From an uncultured Rhodospirillales bacterium (GTDB lineage Bacteria; Pseudomonadota; Alphaproteobacteria; Acetobacterales; Acetobacteraceae): 64,000 bases of DNA. The stretch is from the NCBI GenBank assembly GCA_903835235.1, contig CAILMF010000054.1, forward strand, positions 62,001 to 126,000, in the 5' to 3' direction. Every line of letters begins with the position of its first letter. Position 1 is the stretch's first letter. Both the position numbers and the translations under genes were made by a program. Under the pieces are notes generated by a model that saw only the letters and a list, made by a program, of their open reading frames with translations, made no database searches and was not told the DNA's origin. This document shows positions 57,528 through 64,000 of the stretch, in pieces.

Positions 57528-58262
57528 ATGGTCACAGGACACGTACCGGAGTCTGACGACGTGAGCTATCTCGACCCCCGCCGCCCCGCCCTGCGCGCCC
57601 CGGCCGAGACGTTGGCGCTGGTCAATCTCTGCGCCTCCCTGGCCGCGCTTTCCCGGCGGCAGGAGCCCACCTCGCTCGCCCGACGACTCTACACGGAAAG
57701 CTGGTGCCGCCTGCTGGCCAGGGAAGGCACCCGCGCCACCATGCTGGCCACGCTGGCCGAGGCCCTGGCCGCAACCCGGCTGGGGGACCTGGACCAGGCG
57801 GGGTTGGCGCGGCTGGGCGTGGCGGCTCCGGCGGCGGCGCAGGCCAGGCTGCGCGCCTTCGCCGTTGCGGCCGCCCCTGTCGATGTGGAACTCCGCCTGG
57901 CGTTGCGCATGCAACTGCCGGCCCGGCCCGCCCCGCAGTTGGAGCTGCCGGCTGTCCTGGGCGTTCAGATGGATCGGCCGCCCGGTGCCGCCCCAGGCGA
58001 AAGCCTGGCCGAACAGAGCCTGCGGCTGGCGCTGCTGGGCGCCCTGCTGTCCGTTGAAACCGGTGCCGCAGCCGAGGCGGTGTTCCTGGCCGCGCTGGCC
58101 GAGCCCTTGCCGACGCTGCTTGACCTTCCCGAGGGGCTGGCCACCGAAATCGCCGCCGCCCGGGCCGCGGTGGCGGTGGCCGGCAGCCCCGCGGCCAAGG
58201 CCATGGCGCTGGCCCTCGCGGGTGGCATCAGCCTGATGCCGGTCAGTCTCTACGCCGCCTGA
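57528..58262 (+). CDS. Hypothetical Ala/Leu-rich helical protein
   Basis: About 244 residues, rich in Ala, Leu and Arg, predicted mostly helical, without signal peptide, membrane helix or motif I can name. ALVNLCASLAALSRRQEPTS and YTESWCRLLAREGTRATMLA are the least repetitive parts. Codon third positions are strongly GC, as in true genes here, and no competing frame exists on the other strand. The start is uncertain (ATG 57528, ATG 57501 or GTG 57561). It follows the divergent pdxA promoter. Confidence 0.6.
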   Translation: MVTGHVPESDDVSYLDPRRPALRAPAETLALVNLCASLAALSRRQEPTSLARRLYTESWCRLLAREGTRATMLATLAEALAATRLGDLDQAGLARLGVAAPAAAQARLRAFAVAAAPVDVELRLALRMQLPARPAPQLELPAVLGVQMDRPPGAAPGESLAEQSLRLALLGALLSVETGAAAEAVFLAALAEPLPTLLDLPEGLATEIAAARAAVAVAGSPAAKAMALALAGGISLMPVSLYAA

Positions 58263-58270
58263 CCCTTCGG

Positions 58271-58286
58271 CTTGCGCCGGCGCAAG
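58271..58286. repeat. 16-base palindrome CTTGCGCCGGCGCAAG
   Basis: A perfect palindrome nine bases after the hypothetical gene and 36 bases before the next start. It could be a terminator stem (further GGG/CCC pairing adds length) or an operator. Confidence 0.4.
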
Positions 58287-58321
58287 GGACAGGGGCCGCC
58301 GGCCGGGCTAAACCCGCGGCC

Positions 58322-59053
58322 ATGCTTGCCGATTGCCTGCACGACCTGGCCGCGCTTGGCCCCGGGGGCCTGGCCGCGCTGCTGGGAACACTGTTCCTGG
58401 CCGGGCTGGCCGGTGGCGTGACGCATTGCGCCAGCATGTGCGGGCCCTTTGTGCTGGCACAATCCGCGACGCTGGCCGACCGCAACGCGGGTGGCCCCCT
58501 GCTGCGCCGCCTGGCCGGGGCGGCGTTGCTGCCCTACCAGGCCGGGCGCCTGCTGGGCTACGCCACCCTGGGCGCGTTGGCCGGCGGCAGCGCCGGGTTG
58601 CTGATCCTGGCGAGCGGGGTGCGCCTGCTGCTGGCGGTGCTGCTGCTGCTGGCCGCAATGCTGATGCTGGGCCAGGCCTCCACCAGGTTGGCGCAATGGC
58701 TGCCGCGGCTGCCGAAGCCGCGCCTGCCGGGCCTGCTGGAACGCCGCCTGGGCGTGCTGCTGGCGGCGCCGACCGGCTGGCGTGGCGTGCTGCTGGGGCT
58801 GCTGCTTTCGGCGCTGCCCTGTGGCCTGCTGTACGCGGCGCTGGCGGCGGCGGCGGCTTCCGGCAGTGCGCTGGCGGGGGCCATGGGCATGGCGGCCTTC
58901 GTGCTGGGCACGGTGCCGGCGCTGGGCGCGGTGGCGCTGCTGGGCCAGTTGTTCGGCCGGCGCCATGGTACCGCCATGCGGCTGGCCGGTGCCGCGCTGT
59001 TCCTGCTGAACGGTATTGTCCTGGCGGCCATGGCCTGGCGCCTGCTGGGCTGA
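58322..59053 (+). CDS. DsbD_2/TauE-type integral membrane protein
   Basis: A 243-residue membrane protein with six or more helices and the diagnostic FLAGLAGGVTHCASMCGPFVL near the N-terminus, with the second-half repeat LGLLLSALPCGLLYAALAAA. The paired Cys residues in THCASMCGP and the single Cys in ALPCGL resemble proteins annotated as sulfite exporter TauE/SafE (DsbD_2), often found close to cbb3 oxidase genes and thought to help copper or cytochrome maturation. The ccoN gene here is 2.8 kb downstream. Confidence 0.8.
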   Translation: MLADCLHDLAALGPGGLAALLGTLFLAGLAGGVTHCASMCGPFVLAQSATLADRNAGGPLLRRLAGAALLPYQAGRLLGYATLGALAGGSAGLLILASGVRLLLAVLLLLAAMLMLGQASTRLAQWLPRLPKPRLPGLLERRLGVLLAAPTGWRGVLLGLLLSALPCGLLYAALAAAAASGSALAGAMGMAAFVLGTVPALGAVALLGQLFGRRHGTAMRLAGAALFLLNGIVLAAMAWRLLG

Positions 59054-59101
59054 AGCGCCCGGCAGGATTTGCCGCAGCCCGGTGATATTTTCCGGATGCC
59101 G

Positions 59102-59135
59102 GACAATACCTGCCTGCCTGCCAGCAGGTATTGTC
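59102..59135. promoter_or_regulatory. 12-base inverted repeat upstream of the DUF4214 gene
   Basis: Perfect arms GACAATACCTGC (59102-59113) and GCAGGTATTGTC (59124-59135) around ten bases, about 90 bases ahead of the DUF4214 start and 48 bases after the previous stop. No T-run follows, so an operator is more likely than a terminator. Confidence 0.4.
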
Positions 59136-59225
59136 GGTAAAAAGTAATGGCGAAAACGGTTTTCAGAATCAGGCAATAACGCCCCCTCGAAACATGCCCC
59201 TGTCACCAGAAGGGAGACATCGGGC

Positions 59226-60815
59226 ATGCCGAGCATCACGGTCAGCGGTACGCTGCCGTCGGTCATCGTGGAGAATACCACCGCCACCGGCTGGGCCGGC
59301 AGCCTGGCGCTGAGCGGGATCAGCACGCCGATCGGCGGCATCCAGGTCATCGGCACCGGCGGCGGCTTCTTCCGTGCCAGCTATGATGCCTTGCGCCAGT
59401 TGGCGCTGCTGAGCCCGGCGGCGAAAGTGGACTACGAGATGTTCCGCGCGCTGGGCCTGGTGCCGGAACTGACCTTCCAGCTGCAATTCGACCTGACCGA
59501 CGGCAGCTCCTACCTGGCGCCGACGCTGTACCGCATCACCGTCCGCAACGTGATCGACACGCCGCCGAGCGGCCTGGCCTTCTCAAGCGGTGGCAGCGTC
59601 GCCGCCGGCGAAATCGGCGCGGTCATCGGCACCTTGCGCGTGACCGATGTGGAAACCACCGGGCCATTCTACTTCAGCTTCGGCAACAGCGATGCGTGGA
59701 AGTACGAGGTTGTCGGCACGACGCTGAAGCTGAAGGACGGCATCAGCCTGGGGCTGGACGATGTCGGCAACATGTCGGTGCCGGTGCTGGTCTCGGACGG
59801 GACGATGAGCGCGGCGTTCAACCTGAATGTCACGGTCAGCGCGCCGGGCGGCCAGGCCGAACTGATCCACTACCTGATGCCCGGGGACTTCACCCACAAC
59901 TTCTGGTACACCTCGGCGATCACTGTCGCCTCGATGCATGCCTCCAGCGATGTCGGCTACATCGAGAATTACGGCCAGGGCGTGCACGCGCTGATGTTTC
60001 GCGACGGCAATGCGCTTTGGCTGCCGGCACAGGTTCAGGTCATCCGCTTCACCGATGGCTGGATCGACCTGCGGCACAATGGCTCCTCCGCGCTGGTCAT
60101 GGCACTGTACCACACCATCCTGCAGCGGGAGCCCGACCCGGTGGGCTATGCCAACCTGGTCGACGCGGTGGAAAACGGCATGTCGCTGCTGAGCCTGACG
60201 GATTCGATGCTCAGAAGTCCCGAGTACACCAATCGCATCGGCAACCCGGACAACGCCACCTTCGTCAACGGGCTCTATCATGATGCGCTTGGCCGTGCCG
60301 CCGACCCGGGCGGCTATGCCTTCCAGCTCAGTCGGCTCAACGCCGGGGTTTCGCGCACGCAGATGGTCGACGACTTCGCGTTCAGCCAGGAAAGCATGAA
60401 CAAGCTCGCCTCCGCGCATCCGGATGGCTTCTGGGGCACCCTGCTGTACGGCAAGGAAGTGGCCATGGCCTACACCGTTGGCCTGGGCCGCGGCGTGGAC
60501 CCGGGCGGGCTGGCGACATGGACGTCCAAGCTGCTCAGCGGCAGCATGACGGTCGGGCAACTCGCGTCCCAGATCGGTGGCAGCCAGGAGTTCCTGGGCC
60601 AGTATGCGGCCCTGAGTGACGCGGATTTCGTGACGACGATGTACCGCAATGCGCTGCATCGCGACCCGGACCCCGGCGGCTTCAGCTATTGGTCCGGGCA
60701 ACTCACCAGCCACACGCTCAGCCGTGCGGACCTGGTGAATGGCTTTGCCTACAGCCCGGAGAATTTCGCCAACTTCAACCAGCAGCCCGGAGGCCTGGAC
60801 CTGTTCCACGTCTAG
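59226..60815 (+). CDS. DUF4214-repeat surface/secreted protein
   Basis: A 529-residue protein without a classical signal peptide. The N-terminal half is beta-rich (cadherin/Ig-like, for example SGLAFSSGGSVAAGEIGAVI, GTLRVTDVETTGPF). The C-terminal half has about four DUF4214 modules: ALVMALYHTILQREPDPVGY, TFVNGLYHDALGRAADPGGY, VAMAYTVGLGRGVDPGG and DFVTTMYRNALHRDPDPGGF. DUF4214 proteins are often exported by type I systems and take part in surface layers or adhesion. A GGGAG site lies nine bases before the ATG. Confidence 0.85.
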   Translation: MPSITVSGTLPSVIVENTTATGWAGSLALSGISTPIGGIQVIGTGGGFFRASYDALRQLALLSPAAKVDYEMFRALGLVPELTFQLQFDLTDGSSYLAPTLYRITVRNVIDTPPSGLAFSSGGSVAAGEIGAVIGTLRVTDVETTGPFYFSFGNSDAWKYEVVGTTLKLKDGISLGLDDVGNMSVPVLVSDGTMSAAFNLNVTVSAPGGQAELIHYLMPGDFTHNFWYTSAITVASMHASSDVGYIENYGQGVHALMFRDGNALWLPAQVQVIRFTDGWIDLRHNGSSALVMALYHTILQREPDPVGYANLVDAVENGMSLLSLTDSMLRSPEYTNRIGNPDNATFVNGLYHDALGRAADPGGYAFQLSRLNAGVSRTQMVDDFAFSQESMNKLASAHPDGFWGTLLYGKEVAMAYTVGLGRGVDPGGLATWTSKLLSGSMTVGQLASQIGGSQEFLGQYAALSDADFVTTMYRNALHRDPDPGGFSYWSGQLTSHTLSRADLVNGFAYSPENFANFNQQPGGLDLFHV

Positions 60816-60849
60816 CCTGGGCCATTGCCTGCCGGGCTGCGGGCCTCGG

Positions 60850-61635
60850 CTATTCCACCACCAAATCCCGGTACGCATGCCAGGTGGCGTGGCCGATGAC
60901 CGGCAGCGCCACCACCAGGCCCAGGTAGAACGGCACCAGCGCCAGCCCGGTGAACAGCACGATCAGGCCGGACCACAGCAGCATGGCGCGCCAGTTGGTC
61001 ATCGCCGCCTGGATCGAGACGGTGACGGCTTCCAGCGCGGAGATGTCGCGGTCCACCAGCATGGGAATGCTGACCACCGTGATGGCGAAGGATACCGCCG
61101 CCAGGACCAGGCCGAAGCCGGTGCCGATGATCAGGAAGGGCAGGACCATCGGGGAGCGCAGCAGCGCGAAGGGCAGCTCCTCCAGCCCCGGATGGAAGTT
61201 CAGGCCGAAGCACAGCATGAACAGCAGCCCGGCGATTCGTACCCAGAACAGGTGCAGCACCAGCAGCACCACGCCGATGACCGCCACCTGGCTGCCATTG
61301 CGGCGGAAGCCGCGGAACGCGTCCGCCAAGGTCGGGCTGCCGCCGGCTTCCAACTGGCGGCTGGTCTCGTACAGGCCGGTGGCCAGCAGCGGCGCCAGCA
61401 GGAAGAATCCGGCAGTGGCGGGCAGCGTGGCCCAAAGGGTATCGGCCTCGAACAGCAGCAGGGTCAGGCACCAGCCCGCCAGCACCAGCGCCATGCCATA
61501 GGCCCAGCCGATGGCGCGGGCGCGTTGCAGGTCAGCCCAGCCGGCGCTGATCCATTGCCAGGGGCGATCCACCGGCACGCGGCGGACGCGCTGCGCCAGC
61601 GGCTTGCTCACGGTGGCGGCAGTGTCGATGGGCAT
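60850..61635 (-). CDS. DUF2189 integral membrane protein
   Basis: A 261-residue membrane protein with about six helices and the DUF2189 signatures RPWQWISAGWADLQRARAIGWAYG, GFFLLAPLLATGLYETSRQL, LVDRDISALEAVTVSIQAAM (cut to 20 residues) and the end PVIGHATWHAYRDLV. The ATG at 61635 is selected because GGGGGAAAGG lies just upstream; an earlier ATG lacks one. It is divergent from ccoN across a 193-base regulatory region with an FNR-type site, and DUF2189 genes often accompany cbb3 oxidase genes. Function unknown. Confidence 0.85.
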   Translation of the reverse strand: MPIDTAATVSKPLAQRVRRVPVDRPWQWISAGWADLQRARAIGWAYGMALVLAGWCLTLLLFEADTLWATLPATAGFFLLAPLLATGLYETSRQLEAGGSPTLADAFRGFRRNGSQVAVIGVVLLVLHLFWVRIAGLLFMLCFGLNFHPGLEELPFALLRSPMVLPFLIIGTGFGLVLAAVSFAITVVSIPMLVDRDISALEAVTVSIQAAMTNWRAMLLWSGLIVLFTGLALVPFYLGLVVALPVIGHATWHAYRDLVVE

Positions 61636-61711
61636 GCTGTTGCCTTTCCCCCCGCGGTGCAGCTTCCGCACCCGACTGGCCTCTCATTAACGGAAGGTCT
61701 CGGCGCTTCCC

Positions 61712-61725
61712 TTGATCCTTATCAA
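61712..61725. promoter_or_regulatory. FNR/FixK-type box
   Basis: TTGAT-CCTT-ATCAA is a perfect match to the FNR/FixK consensus, flanked by C and G that extend the symmetry. It is 104 bases before ccoN and 77 bases before the divergent DUF2189 start. FNR or FixK activation of cbb3 oxidase under low oxygen is well established, so regulation of ccoNO (and perhaps DUF2189) by it is likely. Confidence 0.8.
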
Positions 61726-61828
61726 GGACGCGAAGCGCACCGAATGGCATCCGAGGGGGAGAGCACGGCGCCCGAACGGCGCAAATCCCGGTGCTTGTTC
61801 CGGGACGTGCCGCAAGGAGAGCCGAACA

Positions 61829-63325
61829 ATGACAGCAGGGGGCTATGCCGCCGCCGGTCCGGTGAGCGCCGGCCAGGCGGCGGACGGAACGGGGTATGTC
61901 GACGGGCCGATCCGCGCCTTCGCCATCGCCACCGTGTTCTGGGGCGTGGTGGGGTTCCTGGTGGGCGTGGTCATTGCCAGCCAGTTGGCCTGGCCGCTGC
62001 TTAACCTGGACCTGGAATGGACCAGCTTCGGCCGGCTGCGGCCGCTGCATACCTCCGCCGTGATCTTCGCCTTCGGCGGCAACGCGCTGCTGTGCACCAG
62101 CCTGTACGTGGTGCAGCGCACCTGCCGCGCAAGACTGTTCGGCGGCACGGACATGGGCTGGTTCCTGTTCTGGGGCTATCAGTTCTTCATCGTGATGGCC
62201 GCTGTCGGCTACGTGCTGGGCGTGACCCAGGGCAAGGAATACGCCGAGCCGGAATGGTTCGTGGACCTGTTCCTGACCGTGGTCTGGGTGTTCTACCTCA
62301 TCGCCTTCGGCGGCACGCTGCTGCGCCGGCTTGAGCCGCACATCTATGTGGCGAACTGGTTCTTCCTGGCGATGATCATCACCATCGCCATGCTGCACCT
62401 GACCAACAATGCGGCGGTGCCGCTGGATGGTGGGGCTTCGCAAAAATCCTACATCGTCTGGTCCGGCGTGCAGGATGCCATGATCCAGTGGTGGTACGGC
62501 CACAACGCGGTGGGCTTCTTCCTGACCGCGGGCTTCCTCGGCATCATGTACTACTTCATCCCGAAGCAGGCCGGGCGGCCGGTGTACAGCTACCGGCTGT
62601 CCATCGTGCACTTCTGGACGCTGAGCTTCCTGTATATCTGGGCCGGCCCGCACCACCTGCACTACACCGCGCTGCCGGATTGGGCGCAGACCTTGGGCAT
62701 GGTGTTCAGCATCATGCTGTGGATGCCCAGCTGGGGCGGCATGATCAACGGCCTGATGACGCTCTCGGGCGCCTGGGACAAGCTGCGGACCGACCCGGCG
62801 CTGCGCTTCAGCGTGGCCGCGGTCGGCTTCTACGGCATGTCCACCTTCGAAGGCCCGGTGATGAGCATCAAGGCGGTCAACGCCCTGAGCCACTACACCG
62901 ACTGGACCATCGGCCACGTGCACAGCGGTGCGCTCGGCTGGGTCGGCTTCATCACCTTCGGCGCGCTGTACTATCTGTTCCCCAAGCTGTGGAACAAGAC
63001 CGCGCTGTACAGCACCCGCCTGGTGGCCTGGCACTTCTGGGTCGCGACGCTGGGCATCGTGCTCTACATCACGGCCATGTGGGTCAGCGGCATCATGCAG
63101 GGCCTGATGTGGCGTGCCTATGACGAGCTGGGCTTCCTGCAATACAGCTTCGTCGAGACCGTCGCCGCGATGCACCCCTACTACGTCATCCGCGTGCTGG
63201 CCGGGCTGCTTTACCTGAGCGGCGCGCTGCTGATGGCCTTCAACCTGTTCATGACGGTGCGGTCCAAGGACCTGGCGGAAGCGGCACCCGCCGCTGGCCT
63301 GGTTGCCGCCCCGGCGGCCGGCTGA
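61829..63325 (+). CDS. ccoN: cbb3-type cytochrome c oxidase subunit I
   Basis: A 498-residue heme-copper oxidase core subunit that reduces oxygen at low concentration. Helices carry histidines expected for the hemes and Cu[17 protein letters not shown] (low-spin heme), [13 protein letters not shown] (CuB), [14 protein letters not shown] (CuB) and [15 protein letters not shown] (hemes). About twelve hydrophobic segments fit the family. AAGGAGA precedes the ATG at 61829, and the upstream FNR box supports control by oxygen. ccoO follows 13 bases downstream. Confidence 0.96.
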   Translation: MTAGGYAAAGPVSAGQAADGTGYVDGPIRAFAIATVFWGVVGFLVGVVIASQLAWPLLNLDLEWTSFGRLRPLHTSAVIFAFGGNALLCTSLYVVQRTCRARLFGGTDMGWFLFWGYQFFIVMAAVGYVLGVTQGKEYAEPEWFVDLFLTVVWVFYLIAFGGTLLRRLEPHIYVANWFFLAMIITIAMLHLTNNAAVPLDGGASQKSYIVWSGVQDAMIQWWYGHNAVGFFLTAGFLGIMYYFIPKQAGRPVYSYRLSIVHFWTLSFLYIWAGPHHLHYTALPDWAQTLGMVFSIMLWMPSWGGMINGLMTLSGAWDKLRTDPALRFSVAAVGFYGMSTFEGPVMSIKAVNALSHYTDWTIGHVHSGALGWVGFITFGALYYLFPKLWNKTALYSTRLVAWHFWVATLGIVLYITAMWVSGIMQGLMWRAYDELGFLQYSFVETVAAMHPYYVIRVLAGLLYLSGALLMAFNLFMTVRSKDLAEAAPAAGLVAAPAAG

Positions 63326-63338
63326 GGAGGGCCGCATC

Positions 63339-64000
63339 ATGTTCAAGCACGCGACAATCGAGAAGAACCTGGTCCTGATGGGGGTGCTCATCCTCATCAC
63401 GGTCAGCATCGGCGGCCTGGCGCAGATCGTGCCGCTGTTCGCCGTGGAAACCACCATCGAGCGGGTGCAGGGCATTCGCCCCTATACCCCGCTGGAACTG
63501 GCGGGCCGCAACATCTACGTGCGGGAGGGCTGCTACAACTGCCACAGCCAGCAGGTCCGCCCGTTCCGCGATGAGCTGGAGCGCTACGGCCACTACAGCC
63601 TGGCGGCCGAGAGCATGTACGACCACCCGTTCCAGTGGGGCAGCAAGCGCACCGGGCCGGACCTGGCGCGCGTCGGCGGCCGCTACTCGGATGACTGGCA
63701 GGTGCAGCACCTGATCAGCCCGCGCGCCGTGGTGCCGGAGAGCATCATGCCGCCCTACAGCTTCCTGAACCGGCCGTTGGACTACGCCAACATCGCCTCC
63801 CACCTGCGCACGCTGCGCGTGGTCGGCGTGCCCTACACGGATGCGATGATCGAGAATGCCCGCGCCGACCTTGAGGCGCAGGCCAAGCCGGACGAGGACG
63901 CCGCCGGCTTCAGTGGCCGCTACGCCAATGCGCGGCAGGCCAGCTTCGACGGCAACGCCGAGGTGGTGACGGAAATGGACGCGCTGGTGGCCTACCTGCA
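63339..64000 (+). CDS. ccoO: cbb3-type cytochrome c oxidase subunit II (partial)
   Basis: The first 220 residues of CcoO; the gene runs off the right edge. An N-terminal membrane anchor ([20 protein letters not shown]) is followed by the monoheme c motif [13 protein letters not shown] (Cys65, Cys68, His69) and the axial Met in [10 protein letters not shown]. It transfers electrons from cytochrome c or CcoP to CcoN. The start ATG has GAGGAGG upstream. ccoQ/ccoP and ccoGHIS would be expected to follow. Confidence 0.95.
   Translation, partial: MFKHATIEKNLVLMGVLILITVSIGGLAQIVPLFAVETTIERVQGIRPYTPLELAGRNIYVREGCYNCHSQQVRPFRDELERYGHYSLAAESMYDHPFQWGSKRTGPDLARVGGRYSDDWQVQHLISPRAVVPESIMPPYSFLNRPLDYANIASHLRTLRVVGVPYTDAMIENARADLEAQAKPDEDAAGFSGRYANARQASFDGNAEVVTEMDALVAYL

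Overview
The window is high-GC, densely packed DNA with short intergenic gaps and many 1-4 base stop/start overlaps. Its content (membrane formate dehydrogenase, cbb3 oxidase, PetP/PetR-type regulators, the uvrC-pgsA-moaD-moaE order, and many orphan Bug/TctC-type solute receptors) fits an alphaproteobacterium of the Acetobacteraceae (Roseomonas-like, Rhodospirillales). That placement is inference from gene content and composition; no rRNA or tRNA is present to confirm it. No phage, insertion sequence, plasmid gene or CRISPR array was seen.

Layout. (1) 1-7989, + strand: a formate dehydrogenase locus: end of a DUF3305 gene, DUF3306, TorD-like chaperone, small Tat-target protein, FdhA (Cys form), FdhB, FdhC, then mobB and moeA for the molybdenum cofactor. 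(2) 8036-10999: ubiX-like, ubiD-like and a Bug receptor. (3) 11027-14427: a GH113-like exported protein, a NeuD/PglD-type acetyltransferase, and an AT-rich island with an FkbM methyltransferase and about 540 bases of gene-free AT-rich DNA. (4) 14428-18019, - strand: PetP-like MarR, OmpR-type regulator, histidine kinase, TauE/SafE permease. (5) 18138-26535, - strand: pteridine-reductase-like SDR, folB, a 46-codon ORF, uvrC, pgsA, lipoprotein, moaD, moaE, VOC protein, large membrane protein and a Tat-exported fumarylacetoacetase-family protein. (6) 26778-45526: accessory catabolic DNA with five further Bug receptors, SDRs, a MarR and a GntR regulator, HD, NIPSNAP and RidA proteins, a GH19 lysozyme, a class III aminotransferase, an amidohydrolase, two Asp/Glu-racemase-family genes, a TcuA-like flavoprotein and a sterol-desaturase-family hydroxylase. 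(7) 45527-51833, mostly - strand: an orphan + strand RNA candidate, DUF6166, alcohol dehydrogenase, ADP-forming acyl-CoA synthetase, a kinase-UspA fusion, a metallophosphatase and a 42-codon ORF. (8) 51971-57416: two adjacent paralogous Bug receptors, an M19-type dipeptidase, a globin (+), a 41-codon membrane ORF, pdxJ and pdxA. (9) 57528-64000: a hypothetical gene, a DsbD_2/TauE-type membrane protein, a DUF4214 surface protein, DUF2189, then ccoN and the start of ccoO behind a perfect FNR/FixK box.

Functional links. Formate oxidation (FdhABC) and its cofactor supply (mobB, moeA; moaD/moaE further on) form one theme. Low-oxygen respiration (cbb3 oxidase, globin, FNR box) forms a second. Uptake and breakdown of organic acids is a third: eight Bug receptors occur without any tctA/tctB membrane partner in the window, mostly beside catabolic enzymes.

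Less expected items: a free-standing structured RNA candidate with an intrinsic terminator and a possible pseudoknot (about 45605-45738); two divergent operons, each pairing a racemase-family enzyme with a Bug receptor, around a TcuA-like gene (37888-43695); an SDR that has lost its catalytic residues (31870-32619); an RD-minus kinase-UspA fusion behind a phosphatase; an exported fumarylacetoacetase-family protein; and several small ORFs with good ribosome binding sites.
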